Assembly: GCA_030068075.1 (NCBI GenBank)
Contig: CM057835.1
Location: 25,512,930-25,576,929 of the forward strand
Source of the DNA: Paguma larvata
Lineage: Eukaryota > Chordata > Mammalia > Carnivora > Viverridae
Length of the DNA stretch: 64,000 nt
Direction of reading: 5' to 3'
A model generated the notes under the pieces. It did no database searches, was not told the origin of the DNA, and saw only the letters and a list, made by a program, of their open reading frames with translations. This document shows positions 1 to 11,697 of the stretch, piece after piece (position 1 is the first letter of the stretch; each line of letters begins with the position of its first letter). The position numbers were made by a program, and so were the translations under genes.

Positions 1-270
1 TTTGAAGTTTTCCTAGTGGTCATACTGAAAAAAGAAATAGGTGATATTAATCTTAGTGTTATATTTAATCGAACCCAGGATACCCAATAATATTATTATT
101 TCAATATATAATTCATATACAATTATGAATGCTCTATTTCACTTTTTTTGATGCCAAGTCTTCAAAATCTGGCATATATTTCATACCCATAGCCCATCTT
201 CATTGGACTAGCCGAATTTCATGTGCCAAAAGCCATGTATGGCTAGAAGCTTCCGTGTTGGACAGCTCAG
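1..270. mobile_element. Ancient DNA-transposon remnant, cut by the window edge
   Basis: AT-rich sequence ending in 'ccatgtatggctagaagcttccgtgttggacagctcag'-type text. It resembles a common mammalian non-autonomous element whose ends are inverted copies of cagtgctgtccaata. Only the right end is in the window. The family name is not assigned. Confidence 0.55.
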
Positions 271-3085
271 GTAATCGAGTCTTTGGAAGAGTAGGAGTTC
301 AAAGCATTTTGCTGAACGGAACCTGATGTTGGACGCTGGTGGAACTGCAGGCAGTATCCTGAGACCGGGGAGCGGGGACTGAGTGAAGGACCTGGGAGGA
401 GGACCCTGATGGGGGTGTTGGAAAGAAGTCCCTTAGAAGGAGCAGAATCGCCTCCTTCGGATCAGCCACAGAACCGCCTCCCTTTCACAGCCACGTCGGA
501 TGTGCTTGCCCGCCCTGACATGGGGGGTTCCAGAGGCATTGGGCATTAGAAAACCTGAGTCGCAAGTGCAGACTCCATGCCCTTGTGCCGTGTGCTTGTG
601 GGGCCCGTCTTGGGACTGGGAACCTTGCCAAGTCTTACCGGAAGTGAAGCTGTTGAGTTGTCCTGAGAGTGAGAGCTGGCCCCCGAGGTCTCATGTTCAT
701 TGCAGATGAGGTTTCTCCTCCATTTCTTGAATATTTGCATCAAGAAGATCCGCAATTTTAGCTTTTGTTGTGCATGTGCTGCCAGGACCTTACCCCGAGC
801 AAGAGGAGAAGCTCTGTGGTCCCTCTGTGGGGGGCTGGTCCCCCGGGGGCAAACCAGAATTCCGCTGTCCCCTGCTGATGCTCCATGTTGCTCGAGACAG
901 GAGGACCGCCTGCTTGGAGGAAGGACAGCAGCCTGGAGCACTGTGTCACTAAGATGAACAGAGGAACCCTGAACATTCGGGGGCACCTGCCCCGTGCCCA
1001 GCCCTGATTCTCTAGAGGCACAGGAATATGAGCAGAGGTCCAGGGCCTCGTGGGATCTGTCCTAGAAGGGCAAGCCATCAGCATCAGGAGGGGGGAAGTG
1101 CTCATGGTGGATCTGTAGAGACGGGAAGGAGAGGGCCACTGAGGGCCGGGGGCTGGGGGACCGTCTGGGACTGGGGTGCAAGATGGAGGGTGCAGGGAGC
1201 ATGTGGCTTCTTACCTGTGCTTCAGGTCTCCAGTATGGCCAGCTTGTCCAGGGCCCCTGGGCTTTTGTCCACTCTGCTCCCCAAGGGACCACTTCCTCTA
1301 AGGGGGCTCTGATCCTCCCTCCGGCTCCACCCAGCAGGCTCGGCCATTCCTTTCTGCTGCCCCGTCATTCTGGATAAGCATCTTTATCCTCAGACGTAAC
1401 CCTCCGGAGTACGTTTATCTGAGCGCGGGGCTGCCTGGCCGTCCCTGCCGCGGGCTCCCCAGCGAGGGCCGTAGGCCTGCCAGTGGCTGGCTCCCAAGGA
1501 GGCTGCAGTAATACCGTGAGAGGTTACACGGAGGGTGAAAGGAGACACGAATCCGAGCGGGAAGAGAGGCAGGAGGGAGCACGAGGGCTCGTCCGGACTC
1601 TCTGGAGTGGCAGAGGCAAGGAGGAATGGCGGACAGGTTGGCAGCCAGTCTGAGAAAAGCGTGGGCTCTGTGGCTGCTCTCGCCTTGTGCGCTCCGAGGC
1701 CAGCTGTGTGCAGTCACGACAGGGACCGGCCAAGCCCACGGCGGCCTGTGTGTCGGGACAGCTCAATACGCTGTATGTGGTGCCGTGTCAGCCACAGCTT
1801 ACTGTCTCACATCCAGTGGGACGCACACACGCGCCAGGTGTGGAGATCACTGCCAAGGGCACTTCAGAGCTTAAAGGGAAGGTACAGAGACGCTTCCTTC
1901 CCCTACAGATGCAGGAACGGAGGCCCACGGAGGTGAAATGACCTGCCGAGGCCAGTCAGGGACAGCACGGGGACTAGAGCAGGGATGGTGAACTCCGAGC
2001 CCCTCCTTGCTCCTTCCTTTCGGGTGCTTTAATTAGATTACTATTTGTCGCTCTTTCAGCTCCGTGCTTATAAGTGTCAGAACACAAAGCCCGTGGGCCT
2101 TCACTGGGGTCCACGGAGGAGCAAAAGAGGTGCGAGGTGGAAGGGCACAGGCGAATACCCAGACGCACTGTGCTTTACAGGTGGCACTGATGACTTTATG
2201 CAGGTGGCATCGCAGTGTCGCACATGTATGTCTGTCCAAGTACCAGAGCTGTTGGGCATAAGAGTCAGGACAATTGTCAGCCAAGGTGCCTGAGTGTTGA
2301 GGTTGGCAGCATGCTGGCTCAGAAGTCTTGTCTTCCACGTAGAGCCGATCCGATCTGGGCTCTCACCTCACAGCTGATAGAGACACTGAGATGTCACTCC
2401 AATGCCTGGTGTCATCCACAGGAGCTACTCAGATGTCGGTGGGGCTCGCAAGTGTGTGGCGACACCTCCTCGCTCTATCTGGAGGAGCAGCAGTGTCATT
2501 AAGGTAGCCTTGTTGTGCAGTTGACATCAGTTTCCACAGTCCTGCTGATGGAGGAAGTAGAAGGGCAAGGAAGGAGCTTGCCCCTGCCCCATGGCCCCTG
2601 GGCACATGCTCACTGGCCAGAAGACTAGGCTTTCTTGCCAGTGGGGATGCCTTTCGTTGGTCTCCTCTGAGGTTCTACTACCATAGACCCTTTCCCCAGA
2701 ACCCCTACCGCCTCCCAGGCAGGAAGTCCTGGGGAACCACATCGTGCCCTGCAAAATGGAATCATTTGGCACCATGAGAATGCCAATGGAACCGCAGCTG
2801 GCCTCCCAGGTGGGCTCGAGCTCAGCAGCTCTGCCCGCTGAGGGCATTCTGCCCTGCGTATGGCTCCTACAAGGCTCTGGCTGAGGGGCGAGCTGGCCAT
2901 CTTCTCCCTGAGCCACGGTGGCTCACTGAGGCACAGCCAACTTCACCCCCTACTGAGAGAGGTTTTCCTTTAGGGTGTTTTAGAACTAGACACAGGTGGT
3001 GATGGCACGAAATTGTGAATCGTTCCCTTTAAAATGATTTTATTATGTGATCACCTCAATTAAAAAAAAATTCCTCTGTAATTCC
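271..3085. other. No gene seen
   Basis: Moderately GC-rich unique sequence. A short MIR-like piece may sit at about 1890-1970 (a 'gaaatgacctgccgagg' core). Open frames on both strands here are short, overlapping and without recognisable motifs. I see nothing else to annotate. Confidence 0.5.
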
Positions 3086-3086
3086 C

Positions 3087-3270
3087 TTTAAAAATTTTTG
3101 TATATGTTTATTTTACAAGCAGGGGAAGGGCAGAGAGAGAGGGGGGACAGAGGAGCTGAAGCAGGCTCCCTGCTGACAGCAGAGACCCCGATGCAGGGCT
3201 TGATCTCGAGAACCGCGAAATCATGACCTGAGCCGAAGTCAGTCAGCCGACTGAGCCACCCAGGTGCCCC
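3087..3270 (-). mobile_element. Carnivore tRNA-derived SINE (feline type), minus strand
   Basis: Reads T-rich end, then gagagaggg purine block, gaagcaggctccctgctgacagc, cttgatctcgagaaccgcgaaatcatgacctgagcc, and ends ctgagccacccaggtgcccc. This is the full reverse complement of the SINE head at 3251-3270. Moderately diverged. Confidence 0.93.
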
Positions 3271-3787
3271 AACCTTCTATAATTCCTAATCACCATAATA
3301 TAAGCATAGCCTATGTCTCCCATGCCATCCTTGCTGGGTATAAATTGGGGCCACAATGGAAGCAACGAACACTATTTTCCTGGTTGTTTCTACCACTCCA
3401 GTGTAAGAACACTGGGTTTCCAGCAGCTCAGCTTTTACCTGGTCTGGGGCTGCACTTACCACCACCCTTGGTGTGGCCCAGGGTGTCCCACAACTGCTCC
3501 CTTGTGCACCCCGTGAACTTGCTGTCTCCGTGCTGGGGCCTGCCGCTCGCCGCGGAGCCTGGGCCAGGGTCAAGGGCGCCCTGCCACACTGTGTGCTCCA
3601 CAGAGGCGGGACAACCCACCTCCCCATCTGCGTGTTGACGCCTGTAGCATAGGCCCCAAGGGGACTTGTGTGCCCTCTCAGAGAGGTTAGAGACACAACT
3701 CCTTTAGATTTTACTGTGCCTCCCCCTTTAGGACTCCTGTCCTGGTGCAGAACCTGGTACACTATAGGGACTCAATAATTACATCTT

Positions 3788-3820
3788 AAATGAATGAATG
3801 AATGAACAAATGAATGAAGG
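3788..3820 (+). repeat. (TGAA)n short tandem repeat
   Basis: Imperfect tgaa units (tgaatgaatgaatgaacaaatgaatg) directly after an L2/MIR-like end, typical of the tail of those elements. Confidence 0.75.
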
Positions 3821-4367
3821 GATATTGGAACCATGAGAGAAGGTTATCTTAGAGACAAAAGCCAGTTGCACCCAAATCTCCCGTCACCTCCAACCCTGAG
3901 GGAACCATCTGAGATCCTTTCAGGCCTTCGACTCCATCTGCCTTAGAAGACTCATGTTTGGTGGGCAGCTTGCTCCTTCAAACAACAGATGCTTGGCCAC
4001 CTGTTCCCAGACCCTCCTGAATGCACCCTGACACTCTCTAATTCTGGGTAGACACAGCTTATGCTCAGGCTGGAATCCAGCCACGTGAGCTGGGGAAGGT
4101 TAAGGGATGGAAAGAGCCTTGTGAGGAGTCCTCCCCACCATCTTATGCTGGCAACCAGGGAGGCAGCAGTGCGGCAGACAGGACCTGAGTCCTGGGCACG
4201 GAAAGCGGCTTACCAAGTGCTCATTAAGTGTTGTTTCTGCTACAGTTAGCTGTCGCGCCGTCAGAAGTTCACCCCCTGCCGCTTTCGCGCGTGCATCTGA
4301 TGCTAAAGCAGCTAAACTTCCTGGTGCCCTTTATGCACGCCCTGACTGTACGTTCTCTGCTTATTCC

Positions 4368-4415
4368 TCCATCCATCCATCCATCCATCCATCCATCCAT
4401 CCATCCATCCATCCA
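4368..4415 (+). repeat. (ATCC)n microsatellite
   Basis: About eleven uninterrupted atcc units. Confidence 0.95.
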
Positions 4416-5282
4416 ACAAGCTATCTTAAGCCGCTACTCCATGTCAGGCCCTGTACGAGGCTCAGCCTACCTGGGTGGGGCGGGAGGTGCTCCACACACC
4501 CTTCCCCATTCCCTGGTTTTGTGCATTAATTGCACAAGGAGAGGCAGGAGGTTTGGGGCGTATTAGGAGCGTGCCACATCACAAGGACCGGTGCTGTGTT
4601 TTTAAGTGTCACCCACTTGGTTCTCCTAATTGTCACCCCCATTCACGCAAGGAAATTGGGAGCAGATTTCCTATATTGGAATGCTCCTGGATGCAAGACC
4701 AAGAGCCCTCTGGGAGATTCCAAAATACCTTGGGAACTTTTCTGACCTTTGACTTTTGATTTGTTCACACTATGCTCAGCTGTGGGAGAATTAGTCTCCG
4801 TGGTTCTATGGCGACGGGGGGGTAAGGGATCGCTATCTAGTTAATTCAGCCCCACTTAACAGTTCAGGTCCCAAACATTTACTTTCAGGTGGGCCTGAAG
4901 TCGGACCATCTGCTTACTCGGTTGACTGCGGAATTATCAGTTTCTCCTCTTATTCCTTTGGGAACACAGCCTTCAGCCATTGGGTCCCTGAGGACCAGGG
5001 CACACATCTCAGGGGAACCCAGGAAGACAAGGACTCCCTTCCACTCACAGTTACCCTCTGAAGGTCCAGATATCTAGAACACCCTCCTTATTTAGAGGAG
5101 ATGGGCGCTGGAAACCCAGAGGATGGAGAATTCTTCCAATATTCGTTCAAGAACAAAATTACTGCTAGTATATGTTCATAGACTTTTTTTTTTTTCCAAG
5201 TCTCTTTCAACTAGTCAAGTTAAATCAAGGAGGAAGCATCAACTAACAACTAAGTACTAACTTTAGCACCCAAGGTATCTTA

Positions 5283-5492
5283 ATTTTTTTAATGTCTAAT
5301 TTTTAATCTTAATTTTTTTATTTGAGAGGGGGTGGGGGAGACAGAGGGAGAGGGAGACACAGAATCTGAAGCAGGCTCCAGGCTCTGAGCCATCAGCACA
5401 GAGCCCAATGCGGGGTTCGAACTCACAAACCGCGACGTCATGACCTGAGCCGAAATCAGACTGATCAGCCGACTGAGCCACCCAGGTGCCCC
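5283..5492 (-). mobile_element. Feline SINE, minus strand, with perfect target duplication
   Basis: Complete minus-strand copy (…gagacacagaatctgaagcaggctccaggctctgagcc… to …ctgagccacccaggtgcccc). It is flanked by a perfect 14-base target-site duplication, cacccaaggtatct, at 5267-5280 and 5496-5509. That confirms insertion by retrotransposition and a fairly young age. Confidence 0.96.
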
Positions 5493-5509
5493 TAACACCC
5501 AAGGTATCT

Positions 5510-7704
5510 ACGATACCCTCTAACCAAGAGACCAGTTAAATCCCTTTCTAGCACAGGCAGTCAGGACAGCATGGAAATTTATAAATATTGTTAAGTGGGG
5601 GGAAGAAACATATTACAAGGCAGTTTATAGTATATATCCCATTTTTAAAATACCTATATGCATAAAAATATAGATATTGCAAGGTGTGCATGGGGCCATC
5701 CCTGAATACCCAGGATGGATGGTGGATTTTGTTTTCTTCCTTTTCCTTTTCTGTATTTTCTGCGTTTTAGGAATGAGGCTGTCTTGCCTTTATAGTCAGA
5801 AAACCATAGAGGAGAAAATGCTTTTTTTTTTTTTTTTATTTCACTCATTCCCCTCCCACCCCGCTAAATAGTTCAGTAATTTCTTCCCACTGTATCTTCA
5901 TTGCCTTTGCTAGAAGGGAGCTTGGGCGTTTTCTTGGTGAGAGGCTGTCAGACACACACATACAGGATGCTAAGGAGAGGTATTAAAGCCAGGTTAGTAC
6001 TTAGTTGAAGCTTCCTCCTTGGTTTAATTAGATTACCGGAGAAGGAGAGCATGGTCAGGCCTCCAGGGGGTGGGGGCATGCAGGGACCGTGTGTGCCCAG
6101 GCTCCTGTGGGTTCTCAGTAAAGCTGTGCATTGTGGGACACTGGGCTCTGGCCTGCAAGTCCAGAGGGTTCAGTGTGGAAACCCTGTAGCAGTCGCTGTC
6201 CCAAGGCCTCAGGAGGCCAGTGAGGATGCAGATCTATCAGTAACTTGAACTAAACTCCTGCCAAGTCTGCCCCCCCCCCACTTCCTGTGCTTCCTGCTCC
6301 TGGGGTTCTTGTGTCTGCTCTGCTTGGGAGATGGGTACTTCCTAAGCATCGACCTTGACCTCGCTCTCAGAGCGAAGTGCTTGGAAAGCAGGGAGTCTTT
6401 GGAGTTAGTATCCTGGATGTGGAAACCCTGCTAGTGACCCTTCCCCTAAGGGAAGCGCCAGCGCCCCCTGACCTCTGGGCACCCCCCGGGGCGCCTTCTG
6501 TTTTCCTTCGTCAGGCCCTTACCACATTGACCTTCATGGTTATTAATGAAGAACCCGTTGCACTACAAGATTATCAGTTCGTCACAGAACCGTTGTGGAA
6601 AGGAAATCGGATCAGGGTATGGGAGTCAAGCACGTCACAGAGTACTTGTGACATAGAAGCAACTCATTAAGCAGGGTCCTGTTCCCCAGTGCCTCCTTGC
6701 TCTTCATCCCGGCAGCACCCAGCCCAGGTCTGTCACACAAGGGGCTCTTGTCGAAGGTGCCCGAATGTGCCCCGGGAGAGGAAGATCGGGGAGGGAGGGG
6801 CAAGGGAGCAAAGCTTCCCTCCGTGCGGAGCCTGGGTACCAAGCACTGCCCATAGATAAATTACGTGTTCGGTCTACAGGGGACGGCTAGAGGTTCTTCA
6901 ACCCATGTTTCTGATTTCTGGTGCTGGAGAATTAGCCAACAGAGAGGTGGGCCCTCTCCAGCACTTCTGTTTAACCTGAACAGTCTCCTGTCCAGATGCA
7001 GGAGAGAGAAAACCATCTCTCTGGAGAAAGGCAGGAGGGATCTATGTGCCCTCCCCAAGAAGAACTGGAAGCAGGCCTGGGGTTCTTGCTGTCCCAGAAG
7101 CTGCAGGTTAAGCCCGCAGATCCCTTCCTGGAAGTGGGGAGATGGGAGGTGAAATCAATCAGCCCAGAACAGCATGATCATCATTGATCTCAGCCAAGTC
7201 CGTGGTAGGGCAAGAAGGGCCGCCAGCGGGCTGCCTGCAGGTTTGAACTCGGGCCTCCTCTCTAGGGCTGGCCGTTGACACTTCCTTCTTGCTTCTGTCT
7301 TGCTTCTGTCTTAAGACGCTGAGCTAGAAGCCCTTCCATGTCGCCACCCCTGCCCCTGCCCCCGCCCCCACCGAGCAAGTGCAGCTAAAACCGGATGGCC
7401 CCTCTTGGACCCCTTGTCTCCTGTAGAACGAGGTAGGCATTTGGGCCGTGAGACGGTGATAGGTGGAAAGCAAGTTGGCTGAGTAGTCTAGTGCAATCAG
7501 AGGAAGCACACATACCGACGAAACTCAAACATTTATTTCTTAGTAATGATCCCTGTCGCGTTGTGGGGGTAGGGAAAGCAATGCATGAGAAAATACACAG
7601 AGGCCTGTATACCAGGAATATCGTAAAACACCTCTTTCCCCCTTTCCCTCACACCTTTTGCCACCTCTCTCTTCTCTGTGCGCTTTAAACGATGAGCTGT
7701 TGTG
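5510..7704. other. No gene seen
   Basis: Unique sequence with a poly-T run (5822-5838) and a poly-C run near 6270. Nothing coding is recognisable on either strand. Confidence 0.5.
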
Positions 7705-7921
7705 TGGCGCCTGGGTGGCTCAGGTCAGTTAAGCATCCGACTTCGGCTCAGGTCATGATCTCACAGTTTGTGAGTTCAAGCCCATGTCGGGCTCCGTGCT
7801 GACAGCTCAGAGCCTGGAGCCTGCTTCGGATTCTGTGTCTCCCTCTCTCTCTGCCCCTCCCCTGCTCATGCTCTGTCTCTCTCTCTCAAAAATAAATACA
7901 CATTAAAAAAAATTTTTTTTA
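7705..7921 (+). mobile_element. Feline SINE, plus strand
   Basis: ggcgcctgggtggctcagg head, gtgctgacagctcagagcctgg core, CT block and aaaataaatacacattaaaa tail. Full length with few changes. Flanking 'gatgagct' and 'gatgacct' may be an imperfect target duplication. Confidence 0.95.
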
Positions 7922-10325
7922 AGATGACCTATTTTGATTCTGGCAAAGATGTCGAGTTTAATTAACTAGAGAAGTCCAAGGGTCAAGGAAAACTTGAGAA
8001 TTAAAAACCAAAGGTGCCAGAATATTAATAACCACGTGGCCCATCCCCAAAACATCAGCGAGTGGGAAGGACTTTGGACGGCAGGACGCCTAGGTTTCCA
8101 TTCCTGTGATGAGCCAAGTGTTCCTGATCGAGCCGTTTCCCTCCCCGTTCCCCAGGCTGCAGAGCTCTGAGACCTTCCTGCAAAAAAATGCTTCCATTCT
8201 GTTCTCTGTGCATCTTTGAGAGCAGGCCTTTATTCCCCTCTCCTTTCTATCACCGGAAGGTTTGTGAGGGCTGGGAAAACCGGGACACGTCGTCCTAGGC
8301 TGAGTTCTATCTTTACTTGACTCAAGGATATAATGAAAACCCTCCTCTTCGTACAAGGAGCCACTCAGCCAGCCTCAGAGGGGTGCTAGAATGTTCTAGA
8401 AGCCTCGATGCCCAGTGGTATTCATCCATTCGGACGACAGACACTCGCTGAACCCTGCTTTGGGCCAGGGCCGCTGCTGGAGGGCTAGGGGGGCACCAAG
8501 ACAGGGGATGTCCCTGCTCCTGAGAGCTCACATTCCAGGGGACAGTGTCACCAGGTCCCCCACTGTAGGCTGAGCCAGTAGCCTGAGAGGCAGGAAGAGG
8601 GCCTTCACCCTGGGAGCTTGTATCTTGGGACCACAGGAACTGCATTGCAGAGCAGAGAGAAGAAGGGAACACTGAGGAGAGGGGGGTAGAACCTGATCCA
8701 GGAACGGGGTGCCGAGCAGAGCAGGAGCCCCGGCAGGGCCGAGCCGCCCACGCCAGCGCAGGATGGCCTGGCTTCTCTTTTCGTGGAGAAAGCGGGCAGG
8801 CAGGGAAGCAGGGGCGGAGGGCAGCCGGCCGGCCACGGCCAGACTTAGCCCCGCCAATGGGGAATTGCAAGGTCTTGTCGCATGGGTGGGGAGGGGAGGC
8901 CTTCTCCCGGTGCAGGTGGAGGGCCTGTTTGAATTCTTTGGCGCAGAAGAGCAGCCTGCTGGGAGCCTGTCTATACCTGCCTGCAACCCTGCGCCAGGCC
9001 CAGCCCTGAGGATTCTTCTGTTCTATTGTTTCCTGCACCCCACACCCCAGCCCAAGAATAAAGATAACCGCCCCCTGCCCGCTGCTGCCCGCCCTCCACG
9101 CCCGGGTGACTCAGGCTGGTGGCTGGGTGGCAGCGCTCCTGCCCAGCCTGGCTCCGCTCAGCTGCCTACATCTGCTGCTGATTTCCCAGCTGAACCAGTA
9201 GCCCTTTATGTCTCTGCGACCTAAATTAGGGTGGGGTTTTTCTTGGATTAAAAAAAAAAAAAATGGTACCTTTCCCCCCCTGTGGTGTACAGATTATTAT
9301 AGTGTCTGCTTGCTTAAGAGGGACAAGAAAGAAAGTGACCTCGGACAAATCCAGTTTAATTGCGGCGTTCGGCTGCCCGAGGTCTCCTGTCCACTCTGGC
9401 CAGTTCTGAGCCAAACCAGTTTTCCAGGGCCAGACTGGGCCCGGTTTCCACAGCATTTCCTGTCAGGAAGTTCCCCCGCCCAGTGTGTGCTGTTAAATAG
9501 GATCCTTTTCGTTCCTTTTCCTCTTATAAACTTCCCCTTCAGGCCATCCTCAAGGGAGAGTGGGGGTGTGGAACTCCAGGCCCCATTCCCAAAAGGGAGG
9601 CAGTTCTGGAAGGGAGGCTGCCAGGCGCTGGTCAGGGTCAAATGTCCGGGTCCCGGCCGCAGGACCAAGCACAGGATGACTTCCTGTTCTGCAGAGGGTG
9701 CCGGCTGCCTCACCCCTCAGGCGAGGCCCCTGGGGGCCCCGTCTTCTCCCTTCCCCACAGAGGGGGCTCTTCTCCTTCTCCATGAAGGAGGCTTTGAGAA
9801 GTAGTGGGAAGAGTACCCAGTCCTAAAAATACCTTCTTCCTTCTCCCATCCTGAAAATATATCCACCACAAGCTTCCCACAGAGAGTGAAATTCTACCTT
9901 TCCCATTTCAGCCTTCGTTTGCTTGTCTCCAGCACTCTGGGGGGGAGAGTGGGGGGACCAGTAGGGCATCCCGGGAAGCTGGCCGCCACCCTTGGGGAGC
10001 GGGCTGTGGGAAGTCTGCAGATCCTGGGAAAGCTGAGCGGGGTTGGGGCACCAGAGGCAAAGCTGGCCGGCTGAAACCACGGTCCAGGGGCCTGTAGGAA
10101 AGAAGGGTGACAGGTGAAGGTCAGGGAGAGTTGACACCTGGCCCATCTCATTCAGTCGTTGGATCTGTTTCATAATATAGGTAGTTTTCCCCCTCTTTGA
10201 GGTATAGCTATCCCATTTGACAGATGAAGGACTTGAAATTCAGAGACGCAAACTGTCACCTGACTTCACACAGCTGGAGCTAGAAATTATGGCCGTCTTC
10301 CTCAGAGAGGCATCGACACTCTGTT
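7922..10325. other. No gene seen; MIR/L2-like pieces and a repeat-free block
   Basis: MIR-like text near 8075-8165 and L2-like antisense text near 8410-8560 (from 'attcatccattcgg' to a 'gagagctcacattcc' stretch). From about 9000 to 9500 the sequence looks free of repeats, with a TGACTCA (AP-1 type) motif near 9107 and A/T runs. Open frames here lack recognisable domains. Confidence 0.45.
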
Positions 10326-10360
10326 TTTCATTCATTCATTCATTCATTCATTCATTCATT
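10326..10360 (+). repeat. (TTCA)n microsatellite at the edge of an L1
   Basis: Eight to nine attc/ttca units next to the 3' end of the antisense L1 that follows. Confidence 0.93.
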
Positions 10361-11238
10361 GTCAAATATACATAACATAAAAGTCACACGGAAGTGTATA
10401 ATTCAGGGGCATTAAGTGCATTCGCAGTGTTACGCAGCCATCATCACCATCCGCCTCCGGAACTTTTCATCTTCTCAAACTGAAACTCTGTCCCCATGAA
10501 ACACTGACTCCCTAGTCCCCCCTCCCCGCAGCCCCTGGGAACCACCGTTCTGTTTTCTGTCGCTATGAATCTGACTAGTCTAAGGAGTTCCTACAAGTGG
10601 AAACGTACAATTTTTGTCTTTTCGTGACTGGCTTCTTTCACACAGCATGACGTCTCTAAAGGTCGGTCATAACGTAGCAGGTGTCAGAACTTCATTCCTT
10701 TTTATGGCTGAACAATATTCCATCCTATGGAAGTATCATGTTTCTTTACCCAGTCATCTATCTATGGACTTTTGAACTGTTGGCTATGAACATGGGTGTA
10801 CAAATATCTGTTCAAGTTCATGCTTTCAATCCTTTTGGGTGCATACTCCAGAAGCAGGACTGTTGGGTCATACAGCAATTCTCTGTGTAATTTTTGAGGA
10901 ACCCCTATCCTGTTATCCACAGTGGCTACAACTTTTACACTCCAACCAGCAGTGCACAAAGGCTCCAATTTCTCCACATCCTCCCCAGCACTTGTTATTT
11001 TCTGGGGTTTTGTTCGTTTGTTTGATAGTAGCTATCCTTATGGGTATTAGATAGTATCTCCTTGTGGTTTTGATTTGCATTTCTGTAACAATCAGTGATA
11101 CCGAGCATCCTTTCTTGTGATTATTGGTCATTCGTGTATCCTTGGAGAAATGTCTATTTAAGTCCTTTGTCCATTCTTGAGTTGGCCCGTGTGTGGTTTT
11201 ATTGTGGCTGTGTCATCCATGCTTCTTTACTCCAAATT
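10361..11238 (-). mobile_element. Old L1 3' fragment, antisense
   Basis: Recognisable L1 ORF2/3'UTR text in reverse: 'cttcattcctttttatggctg', 'aacaatattccat', 'gctatgaacatgggtgtac', 'tccacatcctccccagcac', 'ttttgatttgcatttctg', 'ggagaaatgtctattta'. Heavily mutated, with no open ORF2; an old mammalian (L1M-type) copy. Confidence 0.87.
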
Positions 11239-11245
11239 ATAAATT

Positions 11246-11658
11246 GGGGCGTCTGGGTGGCTCAGTTGGTTAAGCATCTGACTCTTGATTTTGGCTCAGG
11301 CCATGACCTCAGGGTCATGAGATCGAGCCCCGTGTCAGACTCCATGCTGAATGTGGAGCCTCCTTAAGATTCTTTCTCTCCCAGAGTGCCTGGGTGGCTC
11401 AGCTGGTTAAGTGTCCGACTTCAGCTCAGGTCAGGATCTCACGGTTTGTGAGTTCAAGCCCCGCAGTAGGTTCTATGCTGACACCTCGGAGCCTGGAGCC
11501 TGCTTCAGATTCTGTGTCTCCTTCTCTCTCTGCCCCTCCTCCATTCGTGTGCGTGCGCGCGCTCTCTCTCTCTCTCTCGAAAATAAGTAAACATTTTTTA
11601 AAAATTAAAAAATAGATTCTCTCTCTCCCTCTCTCTGCCTTGCCCCCACACACTCTCT

Positions 11659-11660
<2 letters not shown>
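11246..11660 (+). mobile_element. Older carnivore SINE, split by a younger SINE
   Basis: The outer element starts gggcgtctgggtggctcagttgg, with the 'gactcttgattttggctcagg' and 'gggtcatgagatcgagcccc' body also found in non-feline carnivore SINEs. It breaks at about 11382 and resumes at 11614 with agattctctctctccct. The interrupting unit is the feline SINE at 11385-11613. Confidence 0.88.
11385..11613 (+). mobile_element. Feline SINE nested in an older SINE
   Basis: gtgcctgggtggctcag head, body with 'gacacctcggagcctgg', CT block and aaaataagtaaacatttt tail. Flanked by a 16-base duplication of the outer SINE (agattctttctctccc at 11367-11382; the same with one T/C change at 11614-11629). Confidence 0.93.

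Positions 11661-11697
<37 letters not shown>
11660..11697 (+). repeat. (TAA)n microsatellite
   Basis: About twelve taa units forming the tail of the outer SINE, an expanded A-rich tail. Confidence 0.93.

Larger units (their letters stand above)
3271..5266. other. No gene seen; L2/MIR-like tail and a microsatellite
   Basis: Unique sequence with an L2/MIR-like 3' end at about 3725-3830 ('ctggtacactatagggactcaataatt' followed by tgaa repeats) and the ATCC microsatellite at 4368-4415. No supportable coding region. Confidence 0.5.

Noticed and set aside
4368..4415. Regular short repeats that might suggest a CRISPR-like array
   Set aside because: A simple (ATCC)n microsatellite in vertebrate DNA; no spacers.
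8322..9038. 238-residue minus-strand open frame
   Set aside because: Overlaps L2-like repeat text and shows no recognisable motif.
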